Source of the DNA: an uncultured Alphaproteobacteria bacterium
GTDB taxonomy: Bacteria; Pseudomonadota; Alphaproteobacteria; VGEJ01
Assembly: GCA_913041535.1 (NCBI GenBank)
Contig: CAJWJK010000002.1
Location: forward strand, 1 to 64,000
DNA: 64,000 nt
Direction: 5' to 3'
Every line of letters starts with the position of its first letter. Positions within the stretch are counted from its first letter, which is position 1. The notes below the pieces were generated by a model. That model saw only the letters and a list, made by a program, of their open reading frames with translations, was not told the origin of the DNA and searched no databases. The position numbers were made by a program, and so were the translations under genes. This document shows, piece after piece, positions 9,295 to 17,379 of this stretch.

Positions 9295-10698
9295 TTAGCT
9301 ATAATAACCAGCATCTCCTAGAACTTGGGTGATGCCAGCCTGCATTCTCTTGAGTGCTTCTTCGATACTTTGTTCACCATTGACAGCATCGGCCACTTCA
9401 ATGCCGTTCTGTGAGGATATAGGAAACCCCTCGGGAATCATAAGAGCATTGGTAATGCCGTAGGGCATACTAGCCATAAGGCCCTCAAAGAATAATTTTT
9501 TATCCTTGTGTCGGTCGAGGATAGAGATTCTGCCTGGTTGTCCACCGGCAGCGACGATTGCTTCACCAATAGCTGGGTCCACTGAATCTCCGGAAGCTAA
9601 GAACTTCGCAAATGCAATTCCAGCCTCCTTATTGGTCGAATAGGTTGAAACAAATGCGCCGAATCCCCCAGTGCTTACCCTATGTGCGCCAGTAGCGTTA
9701 TCTCCCTTAGGGGGTAGATCTGCGTTAAAAACATCGCAATATTCGGTAAAACTGCAATCATTCAAAGTGGCTGTGCCCCATGTCAAGGGACCGTAAACCG
9801 CACTCCCATTGCCAAAAGCATTGTTGCAATCGTCCTCTGCGGCATTACTAGTCACAGGGTGAGCATATTTTTGTATGTCAACCAGTGCCTTCAAGGCCAA
9901 GTACCCTTCCTCGGACTCAACGGTTGCGTTCCAATAGCCGGGCTCTTGGCGGTCTACCAGATGGCCGCCAAAAGACCGTAGTATCCCAAAAAACTGATAA
10001 CCAGCCCAGAAGCTGCGCTGCATTGCTCCAACATAACCATACTGTTCTGTATTGGGTGAATGCAGTTCTTTGGCGGTCTCTATTGCATCGTTCCAGTTTC
10101 TTGGGACTGAGAGACCGGCTTTATCAAAAATGTCCTTTCGGTAGAATGTCATCTGGCAATTAGCGTCGTGGCATAGTCCGAACAGTGTTCCAGTATCTGT
10201 CGCTAACGGTATACGGTAGAGGTTCTGTAATGCCACAGGGACATCATCTCGATAGTCCGCAAACCAGTCAGGGTCAGCATCCATATATGGCTGTAGAGGC
10301 ACCATTGCACCCATGGATTCAAGAGTGGGATATTGACCGTAATCCTGTGTTATTGAATCGAAAGCATCGGACTTGGATTGCATGGCAACATTAATCTTAG
10401 GGAGCATTTCGGAGGCTGGAACAGTTACTATGTTAAGGGCTACGTTAGGGTATGCTTTTTCGAACAACGGTTTTAAAGCTCGCGCGACACCATCGAATCG
10501 CTTTCCAGTAGCTGTTAGGTGAACAACTTCACCGCTTATTTCTGCATTAACTTCACGTGGCGAAAAACTAGCGGCGATTGCAGCAATGGCCGCGGCAGAG
10601 CTTGCTTTCAATAAACTCCTACGTGAAAGTGCGCTACGCTGATGTCGAATGCCATGAATTAGCGTCTTATGTACGGTTTCATGAGCTCTATCGTCCAT
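9295..10698 (-). CDS. Tat-exported ABC transporter substrate-binding protein, sugar type
   Basis: This is a periplasmic extracellular solute-binding protein of family 1 (UgpB/MalE-like), which captures sugars or glycerol-phosphate-like solutes for an ABC importer. The N-terminus has a twin-arginine signal (SRRSLLK at residues 25-31, then an alanine-rich hydrophobic stretch to about residue 45), so it should be exported folded by Tat. The mature part shows the family pattern: FEKAYPNVALNIV, the QYPTLESMGAMVPL block, FYRKDIFDKAGLSVPRNWND and a late FVSTYSTNKEAGIAFAKFL. The ATG at 10698 has GGAGG just upstream. No permease or ATPase gene lies next to it, so it is an orphan here. Substrate is unknown. 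Confidence 0.88.
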   Translation of the reverse strand: MDDRAHETVHKTLIHGIRHQRSALSRRSLLKASSAAAIAAIAASFSPREVNAEISGEVVHLTATGKRFDGVARALKPLFEKAYPNVALNIVTVPASEMLPKINVAMQSKSDAFDSITQDYGQYPTLESMGAMVPLQPYMDADPDWFADYRDDVPVALQNLYRIPLATDTGTLFGLCHDANCQMTFYRKDIFDKAGLSVPRNWNDAIETAKELHSPNTEQYGYVGAMQRSFWAGYQFFGILRSFGGHLVDRQEPGYWNATVESEEGYLALKALVDIQKYAHPVTSNAAEDDCNNAFGNGSAVYGPLTWGTATLNDCSFTEYCDVFNADLPPKGDNATGAHRVSTGGFGAFVSTYSTNKEAGIAFAKFLASGDSVDPAIGEAIVAAGGQPGRISILDRHKDKKLFFEGLMASMPYGITNALMIPEGFPISSQNGIEVADAVNGEQSIEEALKRMQAGITQVLGDAGYYS

Positions 10699-10760
10699 TA
10701 GATTCCTCCATTTCTTATATTTTTTTCAGCATTAGGGTATGATCCGCATAAAAGAGGGTA

Positions 10761-10774
10761 GAGCCATAAGGCTC
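10761..10774 (-). terminator. Possible terminator downstream of tRNA-Arg
   Basis: A GAGCC/GGCTC stem with an ATAA loop lies 36 bases beyond the 3' end of the minus-strand tRNA gene. On that strand it is followed after a few bases by CTCTTTTAT. The stem is short and the T-run is displaced, so confidence is low. Confidence 0.33.
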
Positions 10775-10810
10775 CTCATGCAAAGTTTACGTTTGTACGA
10801 TCTCGAGAAA

Positions 10811-10887
10811 TGGTGCGCCCGGCAGGATTCGAACCTGCGACCCCAGGATTAGGAATCCTGTGCTCTATCCGACTGAGCTACGGGCGC
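10811..10887 (-). tRNA. tRNA-Arg (anticodon CCT)
   Basis: The complement folds as a complete 77-base cloverleaf. It has an acceptor stem GCGCCCG paired with CGGGCGC, a D arm with GCTC/GAGC, an anticodon stem CAGGA/TCCTG with loop TTCCTAA giving anticodon CCT, and a T arm GCAGG-TTCGAAT-CCTGC. The 3' CCA is genome-encoded (10811-10813 on the complement). It reads the AGG codon. No integrase gene or direct repeat was noticed beside it. Confidence 0.96.
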
Positions 10888-10981
10888 TTGCTATCTTCAT
10901 TGGCTACAAACAGCAATAAAAAACATCGCACTTTAGACAATTGGGCCGACTCGTCACAAACTAACGATCACAATAATCTAA

Positions 10982-12661
10982 TCAGCAAGGCTTTTTGGCT
11001 AGTGCTGCTGTTCTAACATCACTAAGACTAAGGCGTGTCGAGATTGCTTCTGGATTAATACGAAGATCTATAACAGCTGCGCACTTCGATGAAAGCGCTT
11101 CGTCAAGAGCTGGCGCAAAGTCTTCTGTTCGTGTGACTGTTGCACCAAACGCACCGAAAGCCCTAGCCATCACGGCAAAGTTTGGGTTGGTTAATTCTGT
11201 ACCGGTGATCCGGCCTGGATACTCTCGTTCTTGGTGCATCCGAATAGTCCCGTAGAGGCCGTTATTGATGACGAGAATGACAGGGTTTAGGCTGTAGTGC
11301 ATGGCTGTTGCAAGTTCTTGTCCTGTCATCAAAAACCCACCATCGCCTACAAAGCAAACGGTTTCACGATTAGGTTTAGCTACTTTAGCCGCAAGGGCAG
11401 CTGGTACACCGTAACCCATAGCACCATTGGTTGGTCCAAGTTGGGTGCGAAAGTTCTGGAATTGATAAAAACGTTGTGGCCAGCCTGAAAAGTTACCTGC
11501 ATCGGTGGTGATAATTGTATCTTTTGGCATTCGCGCCGCGAGAGTTTTAATAATCTGGTACATATCAACATCGCCGGGACAGCGAACAGGCTCTAAAGAG
11601 CGAAGATAATCTGCTCTTGCCTCATTTTTCCAGCTGTTCCATGAAATTTTAGCGAGAGGGGGCAGAAGCCGAGCCGCGGCTGTAAACTCTACCATGCTGC
11701 TATTTATAGAAAGGTCGGGCTGAAATACACGACCGAGTTCCTCTATGCCAGGGTACACGTGGACAAGTTTCTGCGTGCTACGTGGTGGTTTAATATTAAT
11801 GTAATTCCCTGTAGTGACCTCACCAAGTCTTGTGCCAACTGCTATTAATAAATCAGCTTGGCGAACGCGTGCTCTTAAAGCGGGATCAAGAGCATAACCA
11901 AGGTCCCCAATATATAGGTCGTGGGTATTATCAAAAATATCCTGGCAGCGAAAGGTACAACAGGTTGGAAGTTGGTACGACTCAGCAAAAGCGACGATGT
12001 CAGATGTCGCCTGTTCACTCCATCCTCCGCCACCAACAATCATTAGTGGTTGTCGAGATGTAACAAGTTGTTCGTGCAGTGCTCTAAGATCGCGTGGGTC
12101 AGGTGCTATTCGCACTGGATTATATCGTTTTACAACGTCGACAATTCCGCAGTCCGTCAGCATATCCTCAGGAAGAGACAGAACAACCGGGCCCGGTCGA
12201 CCAGAAGTAGCTACATGAAAAGCTCGACTCACCAACTCCGGTATGCGTTCGATGCTTTGGATTTCGGCTGCCCATTTCGTTGTCCAACCAAACATTCCTT
12301 TCACATCAACTTCTTGAAAGGCTTCTCGCCCAAGTGAAGATCTTTCAGCTTGGCCAACGAGTAAAATCATTGGAGAGGAATCTTGAAATGCAGTATGCAC
12401 GGCGATACTAACATTGCATGCTCCAGGACCGCGAGTGACAAACGCTACACCAGGGTTGCCTGTCAACTTACCCCAGGCTTCTGCCATGAAACCAGCACCC
12501 TCCTCGTGGCGGCAGCTTATTAAGCGAATCTGAGGAGTATCATGAAAAGCGTCTAAAGCAGCGAGATAGCTTTCTCCAGGTACACAGAAGACGGCGTTAA
12601 CGTCATGCGTAAGGAGCTGATCAATGAGGATTTGGCCACCAGTATGTGTGTTTGCTGTCAT
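10982..12661 (-). CDS. ThDP-dependent enzyme, acetolactate synthase large-subunit-like
   Basis: This is a thiamine-diphosphate enzyme of the acetolactate synthase/benzoylformate decarboxylase superfamily. It has an N-terminal pyrimidine-binding domain with the catalytic glutamate in SCRHEEGAGFMAEAWG, a central domain, and a C-terminal diphosphate domain with the GDG...NN motif (VGDGGFLMTGQELA ... VINNGLYG). Length is 559 residues from ATG 12661, preceded by a GGAAGGG ribosome site; an upstream start at 12700 would overlap the preceding gene. There is no small regulatory subunit next to it, so a catabolic 2-keto acid enzyme is as likely as IlvB. It sits 16 bases after a lipid A deacylase-like gene on the same strand, with no obvious metabolic link. 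Confidence 0.88.
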   Translation of the reverse strand: MTANTHTGGQILIDQLLTHDVNAVFCVPGESYLAALDAFHDTPQIRLISCRHEEGAGFMAEAWGKLTGNPGVAFVTRGPGACNVSIAVHTAFQDSSPMILLVGQAERSSLGREAFQEVDVKGMFGWTTKWAAEIQSIERIPELVSRAFHVATSGRPGPVVLSLPEDMLTDCGIVDVVKRYNPVRIAPDPRDLRALHEQLVTSRQPLMIVGGGGWSEQATSDIVAFAESYQLPTCCTFRCQDIFDNTHDLYIGDLGYALDPALRARVRQADLLIAVGTRLGEVTTGNYINIKPPRSTQKLVHVYPGIEELGRVFQPDLSINSSMVEFTAAARLLPPLAKISWNSWKNEARADYLRSLEPVRCPGDVDMYQIIKTLAARMPKDTIITTDAGNFSGWPQRFYQFQNFRTQLGPTNGAMGYGVPAALAAKVAKPNRETVCFVGDGGFLMTGQELATAMHYSLNPVILVINNGLYGTIRMHQEREYPGRITGTELTNPNFAVMARAFGAFGATVTRTEDFAPALDEALSSKCAAVIDLRINPEAISTRLSLSDVRTAALAKKPC

Positions 12662-12677
12662 TGGCGTAAAACCCTTC

Positions 12678-13199
12678 CTACCTGTGAAGCAAAGTAGCAA
12701 ATGGTATTATGTAAGAAAGGACAATTGATTCGGTTCCTGGATTCTTGTCATCGATGCCAGCATTAGACATGTGCCCTAAGCTTAAGGCGAGTCTGGTTTG
12801 ATCTTCAAAGCGATATGACATTTCAATCTGAGACCGAAATTCAACTGCTGAGCCCAAGTCTTTGCTGGAACCATAGTAATAAAGACCGGCCGCAAAACTG
12901 GGAGAAAACAGGATTCGTCGGCTAAAGTGATAATCAAGAAGCAATCCTCCGTAACCATAAACTGCAGAATCATGATTAAGCATTACGCCACTTATGGGAC
13001 GAAGACCTAAAGCTATTGGCTGTGCTCGGTATTCCAAACGGATCTCGGCAGCCGTCTCATTATCGTTGATATCAAAACCACCTACAGAGAAAGAAAAATA
13101 GTCGGAGACATCGCTTGCAACCGCACGGACTGGATTAGCCATGACTGCTAAAAGAGATAAAATTATTACTGGAATTCTGAGGGTGGTGTGACTTTTCAT
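12678..13199 (-). CDS. PagL-like lipid A 3-O-deacylase
   Basis: This is an outer-membrane beta-barrel enzyme of the acyloxyacyl hydrolase/PagL family, which removes the 3-O acyl chain of lipid A. The 173-residue protein starts with a signal peptide (residues 1-26 or so, ending near PVRA). The C-terminal half holds FRSQIEMSYRF and the catalytic block HMSNAGIDDKNPGTE. Histidine 143, serine 145 and glutamate 157 have the same spacing as the PagL catalytic triad (H, S at +2, E at +14). The terminal strand ends in an aromatic/hydrophobic pattern. The call is strong for the family; whether lipid A is the real substrate is inferred. Confidence 0.85.
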   Translation of the reverse strand: MKSHTTLRIPVIILSLLAVMANPVRAVASDVSDYFSFSVGGFDINDNETAAEIRLEYRAQPIALGLRPISGVMLNHDSAVYGYGGLLLDYHFSRRILFSPSFAAGLYYYGSSKDLGSAVEFRSQIEMSYRFEDQTRLALSLGHMSNAGIDDKNPGTESIVLSYIIPFATLLHR

Positions 13200-13268
13200 T
13201 GGACGGAGAGCATTCTAGGGCAAAAGTAGGAGAGCACCAAGCGTGATACTAGTTTGGGAGCAATATAG

Positions 13269-14783
13269 ATGTTGGTCCAGCTAATAGGGAATTCTTCTGT
13301 AGTGGGTAATTGGTGTTGGGTAAAATCGAAATGGGTATTGGTCTGTACTATTCTTGCATTAGCGTTAGCCATTGGTTGCGCGCGGAATTCAGTGCGAAGC
13401 GAGGCAACATTTGCCCCATTTATGTCCCCAGCACAGGAATCGCGAATTGGAGCAGAGGAACACCCCAAAATGTTAGCGCGCTTTGGTGGAGTGTACAAAG
13501 ATCATAATGTTTCTGGCTATGTCGCCGAGATTGGTGGACGCCTTGTTCATCACGCACAGCTGTCTAATAGGCGTTTCACATTTACAGTCCTTAACACACC
13601 GGAGGTTAATGCTTTTGCTCTGCCGGGTGGGTACGTTTATGTAACCCGTGGTTTACTTGCATTGGCCAACTCAGAGGCGGAGCTGGCGGGTGTTCTGGCT
13701 CACGAAATTGGGCATGTCGTGGCCCGCCATTCGGCACAGCGTTATAGTCGCGCAATGTTGGCAAGGTTGGGAGGTGCATTACTAAATACCCTGACCAATA
13801 ACGACCAAGTTGATCGTTTTGTTCGTTTAGGGAGCGATCTATATCTAAGTAGCTATTCTCGCGAGCAAGAACATGAAGCCGATTTACTTGGGATAGGTTA
13901 TTTGAGTCGCGTTGGCTACGATCCGCGCGCTCAGGCTGATTTTTTGGAAAACTTATCTCGATATACAGCTCTGAAAAACCGCATAGATGGTAATAACAGA
14001 AAGAAATGGAGCCCACTGAATCTGTTCTCAACTCACCCGCGCACAGCCGATCGTGTTCAGCGTACAATTGATCAAGCGGGCACGGTTCATTTGACATCAA
14101 ATGGACTTCGTCGTCGTGTTGAGTTTCTGCAAAATATAAAGGGCTTGATTTACGGAGACAATCCGAGTCAAGGAGTTGTTCGCGGACAAACTTTTTTTCA
14201 CCCAAGTCTTCACTTTACATTTAGTGTGCCACCAGGTTTTCGACTAACCAATCTATCGAGAGCGGTTGTTGCTGATCGGCCGGATGGAGTTCGGATTATT
14301 CTCGATTCAGCGACCGTGAAAGACATCGATGATCCATTAAGTTATTTAACAAAACGCTGGATGTCAGGCACTAACCTTCACAAGATAGAGAGGATTAACA
14401 TTAATGGATTGGATGCTGCTACTGCGCATGCTCACATCAGACGACGCGATGGGTTCCTAGATGCTCGCTGTGTTGCAATACGTTTTGATACAAGCACTAT
14501 TTACCGACTACTATTCATATCAGAACCCTCTAAAACAGCCAATCTAGAAGTTGATTTCAGGAGTACGACATATAGCTTCCGTCGGCTTAGAGCTGAGGAG
14601 GCCGCTTCACTTAGACCTTTTCGTATTCGTATAGTGGCTATCCGTGAAGGGGATGATTTGGATTCATTGGTGGCCCGCATGCCGTCGAAATCATACGCTA
14701 AAGAGTGGTTTTTAGTATTAAACGGTTTGACGGACACCACGCCGCTACAAGTTGGTCGTCTCGTTAAGTTACTTGAAGACTAG
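13269..14783 (+). CDS. M48-family zinc metalloprotease, lipoprotein
   Basis: This is a periplasmic metalloprotease related to BepA/YfgC and LoiP, which handle outer-membrane protein quality control. The N-terminus has a hydrophobic stretch ending in a lipobox-like LAIGC (cysteine 37). The protease domain carries HEIGH (145-149) within LAHEIGHVVARHSAQR, and the third zinc ligand in SREQEHEADLLG. The C-terminal 200 residues lack TPR repeats. They end in a small domain, FRIRIVAIREGDDLDSLVARM, resembling the tail found in many alphaproteobacterial M48 lipoproteins. Length is 504 residues. It is divergent from the PagL-like gene, with 69 bases between starts. Confidence 0.9.
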   Translation: MLVQLIGNSSVVGNWCWVKSKWVLVCTILALALAIGCARNSVRSEATFAPFMSPAQESRIGAEEHPKMLARFGGVYKDHNVSGYVAEIGGRLVHHAQLSNRRFTFTVLNTPEVNAFALPGGYVYVTRGLLALANSEAELAGVLAHEIGHVVARHSAQRYSRAMLARLGGALLNTLTNNDQVDRFVRLGSDLYLSSYSREQEHEADLLGIGYLSRVGYDPRAQADFLENLSRYTALKNRIDGNNRKKWSPLNLFSTHPRTADRVQRTIDQAGTVHLTSNGLRRRVEFLQNIKGLIYGDNPSQGVVRGQTFFHPSLHFTFSVPPGFRLTNLSRAVVADRPDGVRIILDSATVKDIDDPLSYLTKRWMSGTNLHKIERININGLDAATAHAHIRRRDGFLDARCVAIRFDTSTIYRLLFISEPSKTANLEVDFRSTTYSFRRLRAEEAASLRPFRIRIVAIREGDDLDSLVARMPSKSYAKEWFLVLNGLTDTTPLQVGRLVKLLED

Positions 14784-14907
14784 CTGGAAATTAGCGCTAG
14801 ATTTCCAAAGTAGAGTTTTTATCGGGGAATGCTGATGTTTGGAAGACGAATTAACTGAGGCCGATTGTTGAGGGTCCAAACTGTGTCGATTATTGTGTGG
14901 GAGACCG

Positions 14908-15732
14908 TTAATCGACGCAGGGTATGGCTATCCAATCAACAGCGTTACCATTAGTTGTGAAACAACCGGCTGTCAATTGTCCACCAAATCCACAGCCTCC
15001 ATCCACTGTTGCTGAGAACGTTCCGTCGACAACGCCTTGATGGGATCTATCGTAGCCACGAATCACTTTTCTAAAACCGTTATACTGATTTGTTATTTCA
15101 GAGAAATGTCCACTACCCCACCAAAAAGTATCACCTTGCTCGGTTACTGGTCTAGCAGGGTCAACGCCAGCGTGTACAAAGAGAAGTTCACCACCAGATG
15201 TGTAAGCTGCCCGTCGCAGAGTTGTTAATAATTCATCATGCCCTTCTTTAGAATGGACTGAATTCCGTATAGCGTTGGTCCAGCGTGTGATAGCCATGGC
15301 ACCATCGCGGACAATTGAACGTGCTACCTGTTCATCTCCGCCATAGGCCTTGAGGGTTGATTGAAGTCCTTGGTGTAGCATCCAATCCAGAACCTCATTT
15401 GGGTTTGGGGCAAACTGGATCTCAAAGAGCTTGTTCCACATCTCTTCTTGTGCACCACGAAGATATGCTATATCCCAAGGTTCCAAACCTGAGCGGCAAA
15501 GTAACTCTGAACGAAAACGTAATAATTCATCAACAGTTCCAATGGCATCAGCACCGATACCATAGTAATTGCCCAAATATACTAGCCGATCACCAACAAC
15601 GAAGCGTTTTGAAAGCTCCGTGTGCAGCGCACGTAACGAACCTGAGTGAGCGTTTACAGCACCTACCGCCCAAACGCGTTTAGCGAGAGCTAACTGAGCA
15701 AAACGATCAGGGTTGAGAGATGTAGGATTCAC
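14908..15732 (-). CDS. Metallophosphoesterase-like protein with degenerate metal motifs
   Basis: The 274-residue protein follows the fold order of serine/threonine-phosphatase-type metallophosphoesterases, but the metal-binding motifs are altered. Where the family has GDxHG this protein has VNAHSG (residues 26-31). GDxxDRG becomes GNYYGIG (54-60), and GNHE becomes GAQEE (93-97). The later LFVHAGVDP block is kept. The loss of the aspartates, asparagine and histidine that bind the two metals suggests a pseudo-enzyme or a changed activity. It starts at GTG 15732 and lies downstream of carD on the same strand, 50 bases away. Function unknown; the fold assignment rests on the surrounding pattern DRLVYLG and LRG. 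Confidence 0.7.
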   Translation of the reverse strand: MNPTSLNPDRFAQLALAKRVWAVGAVNAHSGSLRALHTELSKRFVVGDRLVYLGNYYGIGADAIGTVDELLRFRSELLCRSGLEPWDIAYLRGAQEEMWNKLFEIQFAPNPNEVLDWMLHQGLQSTLKAYGGDEQVARSIVRDGAMAITRWTNAIRNSVHSKEGHDELLTTLRRAAYTSGGELLFVHAGVDPARPVTEQGDTFWWGSGHFSEITNQYNGFRKVIRGYDRSHQGVVDGTFSATVDGGCGFGGQLTAGCFTTNGNAVDWIAIPCVD

Positions 15733-15782
15733 TGACGACTAAGCCTGATTTTCATACGAGACGTATCGTTACCGTTTTTCTT

Positions 15783-16325
15783 TCACGCTGCTTTTAGAAC
15801 TTCTTCAAGGCGAAGCACCGCAGTCTTCTCATCAGTTTTTTCCACTGCTGCTAGCTCACGAGACAGTCGTTCAAGGGCTGCTTCATAGATCTGTCGCTCA
15901 CTGTAAGATTGGTCAGGTTGGTCTGCGTTGCGATGAAGATCGCGAATAACTTCTGCAATCGACATTGGATCACCAGAGTTAATTTTCTCCTCGTACTCTT
16001 GGGCGCGCCGACTCCACATGGTCCGACGTACTCTAGCTCGGCCCTTCAGTAACTTTAATGCTGCTTTCATTTGATTCGGTGTAGACAATTCTCTCATTCC
16101 CGTTGAATCAGCTTTGTCCAAGGGAACGCGCAATATCATTTTATCTTTTTCAAAAGAGATAACAAAAACCTCAAAGCGAACTCCGGCAACTTCTTGATCT
16201 TCAACACCAAGAATTTTACCAACACCATGAGTGGGATAGACGACGTAGTCGTTCGGTGAATACTTTGGCACTGCCTTCGTCTCAGTTTTTGCCCTTTTTC
16301 TTGTCTTAGTTTTTTCTTTAGCCAT
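15783..16325 (-). CDS. CarD/CdnL-family transcription regulator
   Basis: CarD-family proteins bind the RNA polymerase beta subunit and stabilise the open complex at rRNA and other promoters. The 180-residue protein has a basic N-terminal tail (residues 1-20), then the Tudor-like RNA polymerase-interaction domain with DYVVYPTHGVGKILGVEDQEVAG (27-49). The helical DNA-binding domain has WSRRAQEYEEKINSGDP and SYSERQIYEAALERLSRELA. The size and order match the alphaproteobacterial essential CarD homologues. It lies at the end of a helicase/S4/TerB run on the minus strand, separated by a 197-base spacer with no recognisable ferredoxin gene. Confidence 0.95.
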   Translation of the reverse strand: MAKEKTKTRKRAKTETKAVPKYSPNDYVVYPTHGVGKILGVEDQEVAGVRFEVFVISFEKDKMILRVPLDKADSTGMRELSTPNQMKAALKLLKGRARVRRTMWSRRAQEYEEKINSGDPMSIAEVIRDLHRNADQPDQSYSERQIYEAALERLSRELAAVEKTDEKTAVLRLEEVLKAA

Positions 16326-16522
16326 ATGTCCTGTCCGTAAAAATCTGAAGAGGGGAGTGACAATACTATCTTCTCAATACAATCAACTAAAGATTGGGAA
16401 CAAGCCTGCACCGCCCTATTTGATTGCGGGAGGCCTATCTGGAGAGCGCCAGCATTGAGAATGGTAGCACAAATTGAAGGGGAATCCCAACGAACGCACA
16501 TCAAACCATCGATTGGATGAAG

Positions 16523-16987
16523 TCACTTATTGGCTTCTAAGCGTGCGAGAACCCGCTTTCGTGCTCTTCCTCGATCTTGGTCAGACACATACAGAAGGCC
16601 ACCAACGCGCCGCATGAGATTAAGCTCAAACTCGTGCAATATGCCGTCAGAGTAAATAATCTCCCATAACATTTCGATAAGTTCTATGCGTTCGCTCTCA
16701 GTAAAACTATCCTTAATTTTTCGGGTAAATTGTATAAGGTCGTTGGCCTCATCTTGCGTACTCTGTGCTAATTCAAGTAAATGTGAAACTTCGTCATCGT
16801 TGAGTTCAAAACCGGTACGCAGAGCATTCTCAATCGCTATTTTCTCGGCCTCGTCAAATGTTCCATCAGTACAGGCTGCTTCCACTAGAATTACCGCAGC
16901 TGCAAGATGTCTGTTGTCGGAAGAATGTTCCTGAAGCACCTCTCTATCTTTAGTGCGGAGAAATAAACTGCTAATTCTATTGATCAC
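16523..16987 (-). CDS. TerB-family protein
   Basis: This is a small all-helical protein of the TerB/tellurite-resistance-like superfamily, whose cellular role is poorly known. The 154-residue sequence shows the family pattern of acidic helices: LAAAVILVEAACTDGTFDEAEKIAIENAL, then IELIEMLWEIIYSDGILHEFELNLMRRVGGLL. Both contain the D-G-x(3)-E signature seen in TerB metal-binding loops. Translation begins at GTG 16987, whose GTGA overlaps the TGA stop of the S4-domain gene, so the two are translationally coupled. No other ter gene is present, so a tellurite role is not supported. Confidence 0.8.
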   Translation of the reverse strand: MINRISSLFLRTKDREVLQEHSSDNRHLAAAVILVEAACTDGTFDEAEKIAIENALRTGFELNDDEVSHLLELAQSTQDEANDLIQFTRKIKDSFTESERIELIEMLWEIIYSDGILHEFELNLMRRVGGLLYVSDQDRGRARKRVLARLEANK

Positions 16988-17379
16988 GAGATTGTCTCCC
17001 TACTGGAGCGCTTCCTAACTCCACAAGATAAGAACCGCTCAATTGCGCGACGGTTAGATTTTGTCGGCCGAGGACCATGCTGCGTCTTTGGCACGGCATG
17101 TGTATTGATGACGTTAGCACAAGAGAGGTCATCATATAGCAATGCGGCCTTCGGCGCCTGCTGTCGCCGATCGGCCATCGCCATTACCTTTATAACACGT
17201 ACACTAGAACCTTGGGAGAAGGTTAGGATGTCCCCCACTTTAACAGCAACACTAGGTTTTCGGGCGATAGCGCGATTGATGCGTATTCTTCCATTAGCAC
17301 ACTGACGCTTTGCGAACGATCGGCTCTTAAAAAAGCGAGCGTGCCATAGCCATTTGTCTATGCGTTGCAATTCGTTCAT
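16984..17379 (-). CDS. S4-domain RNA-binding protein, Hsp15-like
   Basis: This is a small RNA-binding protein of the HslR/Hsp15 type, which in other bacteria binds stalled 50S subunits carrying nascent chains. The S4 domain occupies residues 5-65, with RIDKWLWHARFFKSRSFAKR and GRIRINRAIARKPSVAVKVGD. The basic tail, residues 90-131, is rich in arginine and lysine. ATG 17377-17379 overlaps the helicase stop as ATGA, and its own stop overlaps the TerB start, giving a chain of three coupled genes. Helicase plus S4 protein is a conserved alphaproteobacterial pair. Confidence 0.9.
   Translation of the reverse strand: MNELQRIDKWLWHARFFKSRSFAKRQCANGRIRINRAIARKPSVAVKVGDILTFSQGSSVRVIKVMAMADRRQQAPKAALLYDDLSCANVINTHAVPKTQHGPRPTKSNRRAIERFLSCGVRKRSSRETIS

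Noticed and set aside
10810-11016. Plus-strand frame beginning MVRPAGFEPATPGLG
   Set aside because: It is the antisense reading of the tRNA-Arg gene, a well-known spurious protein; no independent support.
13606-14205. 199-residue minus-strand frame inside the M48 protease gene
   Set aside because: It lies fully opposite a protein with clear catalytic motifs and shows no family-like sequence of its own.
16136-16504. Minus-strand frame overlapping the start of carD and its upstream spacer, checked as a possible ferredoxin
   Set aside because: It has none of the cysteine clusters of FdxA, and its second half is carD in another frame.
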